Numbered from the stretch's first letter, positions 37,798-49,737 are shown. The stretch is DNA of 64,000 bases from Aquatica leii (GCA_035610365.1 CM069432.1:73350520-73414519); one strand, 5' to 3'. Numbers and translations are program-made. The notes: generated by a model not told the origin, from the letters alone.

Positions 37798-39202
37798 TAC
37801 ACAGAGAGAAATCTTTGTATATTTTATCTACAATTGTTAATCAAAAGTACACAAATTGGGTCTGAAAAAGTGACAAGACCAATTTGTGCAGTTTTATTGC
37901 ATTCATTTGTGTAGAATAAATTGTACAGTTTTTTTAACAATTTGCAGTAAAGTTTTGCACAATGTTGTGATACCTTTTTAAAACTATGCGTGAAGTATTT
38001 TTACCCAATGGTATGTTAAATGTCTAACAGTGTTACGTTATCTAGACCCATATTCTCTTTGGTTAATTTTGCACAATATTGTGCAAATTATTATTATTTC
38101 GTTTAGCTTCTTATTGTACAACTTTATGCATCTTGGTTAAATGTTATTTACTTAAAAATAACATATATTGGGTAAATTGTCAATAAAACATTACAAATCT
38201 TAAAAGCATTATTTATTTACATTTAAATGGTATACTTATTTTATATACTTATTCTTTTCGTCGAGGGATATCTTAAAATTCCATTACTTGTTGTTATCGA
38301 TTCACACAGATTTTTTTATAAATGTAGTTGATTTGCCCGCTACAGCTACAGCAGTTAGCAGTCACATTTTTAATAATGTTTTTTGCTTCGAAATGATGGT
38401 TTTCTTCAATTTCGATTTCATGTTGATAAATAACAGCTGAAACAATACAGAAAGTAAGTAATGTAAAAATCTCCAGCAAAAATTAGCTGTTGTTCGTAGA
38501 ATTAAGTTAACACTGGAATTAAATACAGATTTTAAAGCGATGAATGAGGTTATGCAAAGGTTATACTTAAAAAATGTCATAAATACACTTACCTGGTTCA
38601 AATAACAGCGTTTAAAAGTCTTGACAGAAACTGACTGAATAACTACGAATTTTTCAGAAAACAGGAGGTAAAGATGTAAACAAACCCAACGCAATCAAGG
38701 AATTTTGATTGTAGACATTTTTTCAAGCGGATATACTTGCTAATTGTGATTGGTTGAAACATTTATCGCTTCAAATTTTTAGTTAGCTCACATATTTTCC
38801 GAGAACTTTGTTTACTTCGACGCTCTGCATGCGGTCTGTAAGTGTCAACATCAGCATCTTTACATACAACGCGTTATCGCTTATCGTTATCGTTCAATTT
38901 TTTTCTTTGTTCCGAGTTTAAAAGAATTGCATAATCTTATTGTAATTATCAAAGCTGTACGAGAAACTAAAACAAAATTGTGCAAAATACTAGCACATTG
39001 TTGTCGAATACAAAACATACTAAAGTTTATAATATTTTTCAAACAATTTGTCAAATAAAACTTCATAACCTATTTATCCAAACGTATTAAATAAAAGCGT
39101 GCAAGCCTATGGTATAAATATAAACAATTGTAGTAATATCATCAACAATACAGTTATGCACAATGTTGTGCAAAATTGTGATACAGCATTTCTCTCTGTG
39201 TA
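37798..39202. mobile_element. 1.4-kb TIR element with subterminal palindromes
   Basis: Perfect 15-bp terminal inverted repeats, TACACAGAGAGAAAT, at 37798-37812 and 39188-39202, with TA at both outer edges that may be the target duplication. Subterminal copies of a palindromic word related to TTGCACAATGTTGTGCAA occur at 37955-37969, 38071-38084, 39158-39173 and, degraded, near 38975-38995. Frames inside (38294-38479 and 38362-38694, minus) show no transposase signature, so it looks non-autonomous. A related end, TACACGGAGAGAAAT, lies at 63774. Superfamily unknown. Confidence 0.72.
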
Positions 39203-39464
39203 CTCTCTCCAACGTAATCAATTGCCACAGCTGCCGTTTTCCATTCTACTTGTCGTTGAATTTGATCTATTGCCATGCTAGACGTCAAAACGCATGTCAC
39301 GTGTATTTTTCAGGTGTGTCCAATTTAAGATAGCGTGCAATTTGCAAAGAACGTGATCCAAATATATTAATATCAACCGCTTAATTTACTTACGCACATA
39401 ACTAATTCCATGATTGTCGGTAACAGAGAAACGGATAGTAATAAGCAATACGCTTCCTGTTGTT

Positions 39465-39533
39465 GATGCAATTGTGGGGAATTTGAACAATTGCAATGTC
39501 CCCAATTTTTTTTACGTTGTGGTTTTATCCCGC
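39465..39533 (+). repeat. Direct repeat copy A (no ribozyme segment)
   Basis: Begins GATGCAATTGTGGGG, continues through caattgcaatg and ends in TTTACGTTGTGGTTTT. It corresponds to copy B at 39709-39866 without the roughly 85-bp internal segment. Confidence 0.65.
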
Positions 39534-39708
39534 AGTTTTATTCTAAGCTATTTTAAATTACGCGGGTGTAAAATCGATTTAAAACGTTTAGTACATTTAT
39601 AGCTATTTACAGTTAAGTTATCGTACATACATTGTACCTTATACTATGAGATGTTTCTGGTATCAATGGTTACCCATTGTATGTGGATATAAAGCTATAA
39701 AGTTTTTT

Positions 39709-39866
39709 GATGCAATTGTGGGAATTACATTAGAGTGGATTTACTACTGTTGATGAGCTCCAAAAGAGCAAAACGACCGTCCAGTAGTTCACTCTAGTGG
39801 CATATGCACAATTGCAATGACACTGCTTTAACCCAAATGTCCTTTACGTTGTGGTTTTGTTTCGCG
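39709..39866 (+). repeat. Direct repeat copy B carrying the ribozyme segment
   Basis: Begins GATGCAATTGTGGG, carries an extra segment at about 39726-39808, then resumes ACAATTGCAATG and ends CTTTACGTTGTGGTTTT. Copy A lacks the extra segment, so it was either inserted in B or lost from A. Confidence 0.65.
39731..39796 (+). ncRNA. Type I hammerhead ribozyme-like fold
   Basis: A self-cleaving RNA fold, probably decayed. Helix I outer: 39731-39737 TAGAGTG pairs with 39790-39796 CACTCTA (7/7). Internal loop: 5 nt against 1 nt. Helix I inner: 39743-39749 ACTACTG pairs with 39782-39788 CAGTAGT (7/7). Core strand 1: 39750-39756 TTGATGA (consensus CUGAUGA). Helix II: GCTC 39757-39760 with GAGC 39766-39769, loop caaaa. 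Core strand 2: 39770-39772 AAA (consensus GAA). Helix III is minimal: A39773-T39780 and C39774-G39779, loop gacc. The cleavage nucleotide would be C39781, after GT. Two core bases differ from consensus, C3 to U and G12 to A, both transitions, so self-cleavage is probably lost. Minimal helix III and a looped helix I are known from hammerheads in PLEs and other small retroelements. The host element is unknown. Confidence 0.72.
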
Positions 39867-39879
39867 TTTTTTTTATATT

Positions 39880-40830
39880 TACAGTTATGATTGTTTAATT
39901 TAAGAGACTTCTGTTACCTTGTAATCTAAGTTTTGTAACTACTAAAACCGTTTCTAAAAACTATGTTTTTCTTATATTATGAATTTGTTAACTAATCAAC
40001 ATGTAGTTATTAAGTTAATATCCAATGCGTAACTTTTTTTTGCATGTAATTTAGAACAGTTGTAATGCAACATTATTAATTGTAACAATCACGAGTAGAT
40101 TGAAAAATTATATTTACTTTGTAATTATTACTTAATTTATCGTTTAATTTTGTGGATTTATTCTTCTATGTTAGAAATGTAATAATCACGTAGACTGTGT
40201 ACGCTTTTATTTAAATATTTAGTTACTACAAATTTTAATCTAACTTTTATTTGTATCTATTTGCTATATTAAATAAACTAGCTTCAAACATGCTTGTTTA
40301 GTCACTTTAAAAAATTTAACAATAAAGTAGCTTAAGTGAATATTAATCTAAATTTAAGTTAAGAATAATAATACATACTTATATCTATGTAATTACCATT
40401 TATTAAATCAAGGAGTTGGAGTAAATTAGAATTAGTTAGTTAATCTAGAGTTTAAGTCTTAATAACAAAACCAGGCCTAAGTCTGAAATAACTGCAACTA
40501 AGAAGACAGTCAACTAGTTTTAGGCTATGCATGTGATATTGTCAAGCATTAAAAATATAAAAAAACAACATCCACTTTGCCTGATATAAGTTAATATATA
40601 AGGCATTTTTTAGATTGTATTCTAAATTTCTTGATTCTTTGTTAATTTTTTTTGTACAGCTACGACAATATATCCACATAAACATATAATAGTTGTGTAA
40701 ACATAACTAATGTTGCTCAAAACATTTAAAACTCATACAATGTAATATAATAGATAATCAAAATTTTTATTCATAAATATTTACAAATACTTGATAATAG
40801 ACGTGTCAAATATGGTAATAGAGAAGTTTT
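39880..40830. other. AT-rich stretch, no recognised feature
   Basis: Nothing recognised. The LINE 5' region begins where GC content rises, near 40840. Confidence 0.45.
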
Positions 40831-41416
40831 CCACGGCTGAAGTCTATACTAAGATGAGAACATCTTTCGGGTTTGGACCGTGTCATTGTTGTAACCGAAG
40901 TTGTCAACTTGATAAAGCTAACAAAACCCGTGGGTTGAGCTACCTATCGGGCGCGTTTCCAGGTGGTGGATAGGAGGGTAAATAAGATGTAACGGTACGC
41001 AGTTTTACCAGTTGACTCGGGACAACCTTGTTTACCTTGGCAGGTGTTGGAGTCGCGGTCTAAAATCCGTACGTACTTCAATACTACTGTCACGCGAACC
41101 AGCTTTTCCAGCTCAAGCTGCAGTGTCGTGGCAAGAGCCAACACTGGGATAACGATGCCTGCCGCTGCTCTGCTGACCTTGATCAGCAAGCACGGCAGCC
41201 AAACCCAAACCTTTTGTTGCTGTGGACATATCTCACGAGCTAGCAGTGCTGGGGGGTCTTGGCTTAATTGTCTGGACCAAGAGAAGACAACCTCATTAAA
41301 AACCTAAATCTACGGTACAGAGGACCAGGCCGATAGATATGTGACTGGATAGAAAACCAGTCGTCACTAGTTTTAACCTCGGGGCACTAGGCGAACTCCG
41401 TTGTATATAGCCTTTC

Positions 41417-42300
41417 GTGCGTATCGGGGCACTGCGCATGGCGACCTACTTTTCCTTCGCACTCGTGGGAACATATATGGAACCATCGACTCAAATTTTA
41501 AAAAAAGACGGGGACTCTGAGCAGAACCCAAAAATATCGGCTGATGCTGAGCGTGAACCCAAAAAGCTCAAAAAGCTTACGGGGGCGGCAAGGCGAAAGC
41601 TTAAAAAACGAAGAGAATCAGGAGCGCAAGCAACCGGATTCACTTCAATGGCTGGGACGCAACAGCGAAACCCAGCTATGCAAAAAGCAAAAGCGAGCAC
41701 GTCAGGACCGCAACAGCGACACCAGACGGCGCACGCAACGATACTAACTGCCGGAACAGGAGCGCAAAAACGCAACCTTTCTAGCAGTAGCACACCGCTG
41801 TCACAAAAACGACCGGTAAACCGTAGTCGAGAAGTCGAAGGAACCTAAAAAAAGACATTCAGGAACACTCTGACGGGAATTGCTCTTGCAATTATACCAA
41901 AAGGGTTCCCTGAAAACACCATCAGTCCTGAAGAATCCGAGGTCATAAAAACCTCAATACTTGGATGGATTGACAAATTGGAGAAGGGACAAGCTTCTCC
42001 GCGTTTTCAGGAATGTACCCATAAGGGGGGATTTCTGAAAATAACGTGCGCACACGAAGCAACCAGAGAGTGGCTAGTCGGCACGTCAAATATTAAGAAA
42101 CCATTGGGAGAGGATAGGGAACTAGAGATTATCTATCTCAAAGACCTTCCTGCACCCAAGAAGGTTATCACTTGGGTCCCGAAAACAGCACTGGAACCGG
42201 TCACTCTATTGAAAAGAATATCGATACAGAACAACATCAGCATCGAAACGTAGCGGGTGGTTAACTCTAAACCAGATCAAGTATCACTCTCCGAGCGCTG
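41417..42300 (+). pseudogene. LINE ORF1 with DUF4780-like domain
   Basis: Nucleic-acid-binding ORF1 protein. The first frame (41417-41848, 143 aa) is basic and low-complexity, with KLKKLTGAARRKLKKRR and many Q/S/T/R residues, like a disordered RNA-binding N-terminus. After a TAA the domain follows: GIALAIIPKGFPENTISPEE, ILGWIDKL, FQECTHKGGFLKITCAHEAT, REWLV, then LEIIYLKDLPAPKKVITWVP and LLKRISIQNN. The G-x-L-x-I/L-T-C-A-x-E-A-T-R-E-W-L and V-x-W-V-P patterns fit DUF4780, found in insect retroelement ORF1 proteins. A TAG at 42251-42253 and frameshifts end the frame early. Confidence 0.7.
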
Positions 42301-42386
42301 GCCGACTCCAAAAAGGACAGCAAGGAACCGGATGCTAAAAGGAATGTCCACGAGGCAATGGATAAAAATCCAGACCAAGAAAAAAC

Positions 42387-43435
42387 TTGCTGACGGCAAA
42401 TCTAATGCGAAAAGTGGTTCAAATAAACGTACATCACTGTAGAGCAGCCTCAGCGGCCCTCAGTGCTTGTATCGTGACACACGATGTTAACATCGCCCTT
42501 GTCCAAAAGCCGTGGATCCACAAGGGAACAATAAAAGGGTTGAACTGTCCAGATAGTTGGCTGCTTGCGGCCCAGCTTGTGCAAAACCCTCGCACATGCA
42601 TTATTGTAAAATGCACTAAATTTAATGCCATTGTAGGATTTATGTTATAGAAACTTAGTGGCGGTGAAAATATCTGTAGTAGAGAATAGCAACCGAAGAG
42701 AGTTCATTATCTGATCCGGTTACTTCCCCTACGACCAGACAGGATTGCCGCCGCCGGAGAAAATCCACAGGCTGATTAACAGTGGGGCCAACAAACCGCT
42801 GATTCTCGGATGTGATGCTAATGCACACCACACCTTGTGAGGTGAAAAGAGGTAAAAAACTTTTAGAATTTATTTTAAAAAGCAATTTAGACATAATAAA
42901 TAAAGGACATGCGCCTACGTTTATAACCGTGTCGCGCAGTAAAGTTATTGACCTTACGCTTGCTAGTTCAAAAGCGAGCAAAGTGATAAAAATGTGGCAT
43001 GTATGAGATGAACCTTCTTTATCTGATCATAGATACATTCGATTCAACATTAAATCAGACAGGGAACTCGTAATGAAATACAGAAACCCGAGAAAAACCT
43101 ACTGAACTGTCTCACAGTTGCAAGATCAACGCACGAGCTAGAACTAATAACGGATAGTATTGTTAATTCATTAAAATCCGCATTTGAAGCTAGCTGCCCA
43201 AAAACTGTCAAACGAACACCCAACAAAATAACTTGGTGGAACAGGGAGCTTGACAAAGCAAGGGCACGCACCAGAAGGCTATTTAATACAGCCAAGAAAA
43301 GCGGAGACTGGGATGAATACAAAACCAGCCTCACAGCATACAACAATGCCATTAAAAAAGCAAAGTGACAGAAGAGTACTGTAGCAAGGACGTAGCAAGA
43401 AAAATAATCAATCTTGAAAACTTAGAATGGGAAAT
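42387..43435 (+). pseudogene. LINE ORF2, endonuclease and linker
   Basis: AP-endonuclease-like domain that nicks target DNA. From about 42414 it reads VQINVHHCRAASAALSACI, then VNIALVQKPWIHKG; LVQKPW stands where the family has 'QEPW', so the catalytic Glu is replaced by Lys here. The block PLILGCDANAHHTL (about 42800-42840) holds the catalytic D-x-N. IDLTLAS and LSDHRYI (about 43018-43035) hold the terminal D-H. The linker has WWNRELDKARARTRRLF (about 43232-43282). Stops and frame changes separate the blocks, and part of the linker before the RT appears deleted. Confidence 0.75.
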
Positions 43436-43439
43436 CAAT

Positions 43440-45940
43440 ACGTTTAAACCCTTTCAGTCTCCAGGAGCCGATGGAATTTATGCTGCAAAAAGGATTTGCT
43501 GCTCTTCGAAGCGCTGTATGCAGTATTCTTAGAGCCAGCTTAGCACTTTCGCACAAACCAAACAGCTGGCGGATTGTCAAAGTAGTATTTATACTAAAAC
43601 CAGGGAGATCGACGTACGCCCAGGCTAAATCTTACAGACCGATCAGCTTAACTTCTTTCATCTTAAAACTACTTGAAAAAGTAGTCGACAGGTATATACG
43701 GGACGGGGCACTAAAGGCTTCGCCTCTGCACCGAAACCAGTATGCTTACCAATCTGAAAAATCTTGCGAGCTAGCAATTCACCAACTAGTAAGCAGATGC
43801 GAAAATGCAATCCAATACAATGATATTGCATTGGGTGCTTTTCTAGATATTGAAGGAGCATTTGACAATACTACCTTCACCTCAATTACAAGGTGTAACG
43901 AAACGGCAGAGGTGGCCGTAACTGTTTTAAAAATTATATATAAATTTGTTTCAATTACGCGTGAGCTTTGGACGCTCGGCTACGAACCACCTCTACCGCT
44001 TCCAAGCGCGCGACTCTCCCCTGCCGCCCTTAACGCTGAAAACTTTCTCTCTGCCGAGACCCGTTCCTGGTAGAACCTCTCTTCCACGACCCAGTCCTGG
44101 TAGTACCTTTTATATACTGATACCCGTTCTTGACCTAATTATTATTTCACGACTTAATGCTTTTGTACCCGGCTAACTCTTTTCCGAACCGATCCTGATC
44201 CTGTATAATTGTGTGCACCGATTAACCGAAACCTGCTATTGTACCCGGACCTTCTAAATTCATACCGACCCGCTTCAAACCCTGCTACTCTTACGATTTT
44301 TGTATTCAATTTTCCGTGTTGTATTAGAACCCTGTTACGTCAAGCGCCCTCTCTCAAGTTGACCACCAGCTCCGGTTTCACCGAATAGTATTTGTTATAA
44401 GCAAACCTCAGTCCGTTAGTGAAGTGACAAATCACTTGCGCCAGGCTGGTGTAGAATTTGTCGCGCGTAAACTAAATCTGCAGTTACTTTCAACCCTTAA
44501 CGTAATTGAAGTTGACGCGTTTAGATACTGCTCGAGCCAGGCTGGTTTAAAGTATCTCAATACGTTTAGCATCGCTACGTTTTGGTTTCGAGCTGAGGTC
44601 TAAAATTAATCATTTCAAATCAATGTCAGTTTTGAAATACTCACCTGAATTTGCCGAAGTTTTCGTTTGACAGTATAACTTAACCGCAACAACCCGTAAT
44701 ATTAATAACGTCATTGAATTCCGCCGTGTTTTATTTGTCTGAAACGTTGTTATTAATAGACACGTGGTCAACCCGTCGTAAATTAGAAATCAAACTCAGT
44801 TCACCGTAGCAGTGTATTACCTGGAAAATTTAATTAGTTACACCTAAGTCTTATAACCTTTATTATCATACCTGAATAATTTTCCGCCTTTATCCCGGTT
44901 AAATTAATGTTAGCACAGTTCTCAACAAAATTGTAACCACGCCATTTGCGTTTAACCATTCTCTTTCAGGAAAAGTACAGGTTTTTTTTAGATTAGATAC
45001 GAGTTGTGTGGGCCGCATTTAGTTATTCTCAATTTCGCATAAAGTAGTAGGCCGCATTCTACCGAAGCCCGAAATTAATAATATTCGCAAAATAAGTTTA
45101 TTTGTTACACCAGAGAAAATAAAAATACACCACCTGTACATATTTATTGTAACAATTACATTTTTAGTCTGTATAATAAATTTATGTTAATTGTATTCAA
45201 CTTAATAACGCTTTAAACCCAACGCCGAGACTGTGAGCCACCGGGGTGTTACAAAGGGCAATGGAGAAAAAAGAAATTACACCTCTACTTTGAAACTGGG
45301 GCAACCCAATGCTTAGGAATCGGACGGTAACAGCTACTTTGTACGGTAGCACTGTGGGACCCAAAGTGGCTGGTAGATGCTCACAAGGCGGAGCGCTATC
45401 ACCCCTACTGTGGTGCTTTGTCATGGATGACCTACTACAGAAACTAGAAGACGGCGAGGTGTTTGCTTTAGGTTACGCCGACGATCTCACCATTTGTTTG
45501 GGGCAACTGTATCCAATGTAATGCAAAGTGCACTAAACACCATCGAAAAATGGTGCAAAACAGAGGGACTATCAGAGAACCCAACTAAGACGGCAATTGT
45601 TCCGTTTACCAAACGACGGAAAACGGATGACATAAAACTACCTACGATGTACGGAGTTCTCGATGACAACAGAAGTCAAATATCTGAGACTTACTCTTGA
45701 TACTAGACTGACTTTCAATACTCACCTAGAAAAAGTCACAACGAAGGCCATCAAGGTTCTCAATACAACCAAACGGATAGTCGGGCACACATGGCGATTG
45801 AAACCTACAATGACCAAATGGTTATATACTGTGGTAACAAGACCTATCATCACATACGGCGCGTTTGTATGGGGTGAGAGAACCAACATGAAAAGCACAG
45901 CTGCAAAGCTAGCAAAGTACAGAAAATGGCATGTCTACTG
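43440..45940 (+). pseudogene. LINE ORF2, reverse transcriptase (split by LTR)
   Basis: RT of the R1/LOA-group LINE. Before the LTR: SPGADGI, then a frame starting 43471 with NSWRIVKVVFILKPGR, KSYRPISLTSFILKLLEK, and motif A LDIEGAFDN (catalytic Asp) up to SITR at 43893. After the LTR at 45258 the frame continues AMEKKEITPLL, then a TGA at 45291-45293, then MLRNRTVTATLYGS. Motif B is GRCSQGGALSPLLW and motif C is YADD (about 45473-45485). The thumb region follows: IEKWCKTEGLSENPTKTAIV, VKYLRLTLD, and YTVVTRPIITYGAFVW. Frameshifts occur near 45500, 45660 and 45935. Confidence 0.85.
43894..45253. mobile_element. Solo LTR, TG...CA, in the LINE RT
   Basis: A 1,360-bp solo LTR of an LTR retrotransposon, probably Ty3/Gypsy-like. 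It begins TGTAAC and ends GTTACA (inverted 6-bp ends) and is flanked by the 4-bp duplication AAGG at 43890-43893 and 45254-45257. An AATAAA is present at 45175-45180. It carries no internal coding region. The solo form implies that the rest of the element was lost by recombination between its two LTRs. It inserted after the LINE and is therefore younger than it. Confidence 0.9.
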
Positions 45941-46206
45941 ATAACAGGAGCGATGAGAACCACGCCCACAGCAGCCATGTAATAATGGAAGCAAAACAAG
46001 CATCATACAGGCTGCAGATTAATGGACAAGCGTCAATTACCGGGAAAAACAAACCGGGTATATACAACGTGCTGCGTGAAGAAACAATCTTAACTATGAG
46101 AGCCGACTATACAAAATATTATCACATTTTAAAGAAATTTAAAGTGATAATACCGTAACAAGACGGGTGGACAAAAAACATTTACTCGGGCGCGGTTAGA
46201 GAAACT

Positions 46207-46755
46207 ATGTGGTACACAGATAGGGTCAAAAATTGCAACGGTACCGGAGCAGAAGTATATGGAGGCAAGCACTATGGGGAGCAATTTTCGTTGATTTTGG
46301 GTAAATATGCATCCGCGTTTCAAGCTGAAGTTGCTGCTATTGACTGGTGTGTCAGGAACATTATCGACTCAAAATCATTCAGAAATGGGCCGATATCGAT
46401 CATGTTTGACAGCCAAGCAGCACTACTGGCGCTAAGATCACCAGTAATAAAATCCAAACTGATTATGGCATGCATTAACAGTTTAGAAATATTAGCAAAT
46501 CGCCAACCTGTGCAGCTCATCTGGATACCAAAATACCAGAATGTAAAGGGTAACCTAATGGCGGACGCACTAGCAAAAAAGGGCACAACAGAGACATATA
46601 TCAGACCTAAATCCGTTTTCAGAATCGCATACAAGACCGGAAAAGAAATAATTCGCAGCAAACTTGCAGCGGATCATAAGAAACTATGGAAAAACTCTTC
46701 AGGGATGAGGCACACAAAACTCTTCCCGAAAGACAATTTGAACATTTACTTTTAA
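46207..46755 (+). pseudogene. LINE RNase H domain and C-terminus
   Basis: C-terminal RNase H of the LINE ORF2, which degrades RNA in hybrids. The open frame of 182 aa includes YTD near the start, FQAEVAAIDWCVRN (catalytic Glu), IMFDSQAALLAL (catalytic Asp) and VKGNLMADALAKKG (last catalytic Asp). The usual 'PGHxGVxGNExAD' motif reads IPKYQNVKGNLMAD, so the conserved His is replaced by Tyr. A TAA ends at 46755. Upstream, 45955-46158 (KQASYRLQINGQASI, with GIYN) is the linker between RT and RNase H. Confidence 0.82.
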
Positions 46756-46760
46756 ATTAC

Positions 46761-49735
46761 TTAGTTATTAATTATTTTTAGTTATAAGATTTTGGTTCAT
46801 AACTTTTTTTTGTCTGAGATATCTACTTGATGTAAATACTTGAATGGCGTTTTCTTGAAAAAAACGTTATTAAAACAAATTTTTTTTAAATTTTTTTAGT
46901 GCTGCTTTTCATTTGAAAAAATTACGCAAAACTCAGAAAAAATTGCTGATAAAAATTCAAGTATTCCCAATTGTAGATAAAAATTACATAAACACTTTTG
47001 TATTGAATAATTTTTCCTAAAATGAATATTAACGACTCAGTATAAATAAATGAACTACTTAAAACTAACATTTTTTAACAACAACAAATTATGACGTTAT
47101 TTCTTAACATCTCATCTATTAAAAAAACAAAAATTTTATTATCTAAAGCAAATTTACGTTTTTTTCGCTTGCATTCAAATTGCTGTAAGCGGAAATAACG
47201 TTATTTTTAATACCGTTTTTAAACTGCATAATTTGAACATTTGATTTTAAGTAGCTTATATATGCATCTATCGCCAGCGATCGTAAAGAAAACATGCAGA
47301 TAAAAAACAACAAAAAACGGCAATATAAACATGTGTTGAAAACCAATTTTTGGAATCTAAATTTATGTTATCTTGACAATATAATTTTAATTTTATACTT
47401 GTTAAATATTTTTGATTTAATTTTTAATCTTGCAATTTGTTTGGTTTCTTTCCCTACGTGAACATTGTGATTTTATATCTATATCTTAAAAATGTAATGT
47501 GCAGTGTTTTTTGATTATTCTAAATACAATATTTACTGCAATTTAGAAGTTCTAACTTGAAGCTAGTTACGACAATTAGATGGTCACATTTAAAAAAATA
47601 GATTTTTTACAAGCAGTACAGCTATAATATAACCTGACAACAGCATTAAGAGAAGAAGTAATTTCGTTTTGCAGCAAATGCTATAAATAATTAAATGTAA
47701 ATAATACATCTTATTTTACTTGTAACTAAGTAGCTCAGTTTGTAGCTTTTCAAAAAGATGGAGGGTAATACAATCCTGCAGTAATACATTAAATTAAATA
47801 AACTATAAGTTTTTTTTACAGATCAGTTAATTAAATGTACAGATTCGGATAATAGATATAAATTAAAATGTGTATAATACTAGTAATTATATAAAAAAAT
47901 TATTTAATTGTTTTAATATAAGTAACAAATAAATTAAAATTAATGTTTACAAATTAATTACAAAATCATGGGATTCATAGAAACAACAATACATTAAATG
48001 TAATAAAAATAAAAAAAACAGTAAATTATGACATAATAAAAAAAAGTAAACAAACAATACTGATATCAGTAAAAACCATAATATCTACTAATAGTCAATA
48101 AAATAAGCCTTTAAAAGGATCTATAAGTTTCAATACTTTGCAGATTATAAGAAATTAAATAACGGTATGTATTATATATTATGACATTAACTTACACTTT
48201 ATTGCACATTAAACTGTCTCCAACAATTAATCAATGCTTATATTTCTGTTGCAATTTTTTATACAATACATGATTTAATCTAAAGAATTATTTTTAATTT
48301 TTTACCTTTAATTCATTGTTATGCGATATTGCATGGTCAGTTGAACAAGTAAAATGCTAATTCAAACCTATAAAACATCAAATTGTTTTTTATTGTAAAA
48401 AATATACTATAAATTTTATAATATATTTGTTTAACAATTTTTACTGGTATAATTAACCTGAAACGGTTACTATCTAGCGCTTACTAATTCTCTAAATATA
48501 ATTTAGCAGCACTAATTTTGCAGAAAATATCAAATCTAATGTTATATTATTGCATTTGTGATTATAGTTTTTTGTTTGTCATATAAAATATAATGGCTAA
48601 TTTTATATTTATTGAATATTTAATGGAAGACGACTTTATTTAATTTGGGACATTCAGTCCAGTAATTGTTAGTAATAGTAGATCAAAACCTCTTTTTTAA
48701 ATTACAATTTAAAAGGTTTTTTTGATAAAGATAGTTGATCAACATGACAACATTCAAATTTCAGCTTAAACTATAAAAACGTCGAAATAAAGCATTTTCA
48801 GTTAGTAAAATAGTTTTTTTATATGAAGCGCAATTCTGTTTAAAAAACTTCTTTAAATAATTAAATTATACATATGTTTACTATTAGTTTATTTAAAATT
48901 ATAACACAATTAGATATTTGTTGTAAACCATTAATTTAAGTACTGCAAACATTTGTTTAAGTTCTGTTTATTTGACAAATGAGTATTGTTCCTCAATTTG
49001 AATAAATAGTGTATATGTTACGCTTTAAGTGCATAGTGGGATAATGTTCACATAAGCCTGAAAATGTATACAGTTGCTTACAATTGAAGTTAAAGTATAT
49101 AACGAAGTATTGAACGCATTCACATTATCTAGAAAATGTATACTTCACCTTCGCTGTTTTGGAGAATGTGATATAGCTGTAATCATAACCTACAAATTTT
49201 GAACTAAACGTATTAAATGATTTATTTTATTCATTTAATACAAAGTTAATTTCCATTGTTTAATAATAGATTGTTATAATACATAAATGTCTAAGGTAAC
49301 AGAAGTTATTGATGATATCGTTTGATACTTAAATCATTTACTAAGAATAAGTACTTACTTACTTCGCTGCTTTACTTCCAAATCTATTTTATAAGCAGTA
49401 TATTATTAAATAAAAAAATTTAGTTAATAATTTCTGCTTTTTTATGTCTGTACTGTGGTAGCAATAGTACGACTTGTAAATACCATCGACTAAAAACTTT
49501 GTGTTACCTATGATGTTATGCAGGGGAAAAGTATTTGCTAATTATAAACAATTTCACCAGCTACCAAACATCTACAGCAATATAAAATTACAAAAGACAT
49601 GTGGTCTAGAATAATATAAATTTGTTAAATTTAGAATAATCTTTATATGTAATAGGAAAACTAAAATCAACCTTACAAAGAAAATAATAATCTTTAAATA
49701 ATAATCTTAGTTGAATATAATCGAATATCTTATAA
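46761..49735. other. AT-rich stretch, no recognised feature
   Basis: Nothing recognised, including the frame at 47143-47346 (minus). Confidence 0.5.
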
Positions 49736-49737
49736 AT

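Larger units (their letters stand above)
40840..46760 (+). mobile_element. R1/LOA-group LINE, broken, interrupted by LTR
   Basis: A near full-length non-LTR retrotransposon (about 4.5 kb without the inserted LTR). A GC-rich 5' region (about 40840-41416) is followed by ORF1 with a DUF4780-like domain, then ORF2 with AP-type endonuclease, RT with a YADD box, and a C-terminal RNase H. RNase H plus this ORF1 type points to the R1/LOA/I supergroup. The exact ends and target duplication were not located; the 3' end is taken just after the last reading frame. Several frameshifts and stops make it inactive. GC content is well above the flanks. Confidence 0.85.

Noticed and set aside
38294-38479. 61-aa minus-strand frame with a hydrophobic start and a CCSCSGQ cluster, resembling a small secreted peptide
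   Set aside because: It lies inside a non-coding TIR element, overlaps another frame, and its hydrophobic start is what AT-rich DNA gives by chance.
41491-41793. 100-aa Cys-rich minus-strand frame over LINE ORF1
   Set aside because: It is the antisense shadow of ORF1.
45197-45424. Minus-strand frame at the LTR/LINE junction
   Set aside because: It spans the LTR boundary and reads antisense to the RT; not a gene.
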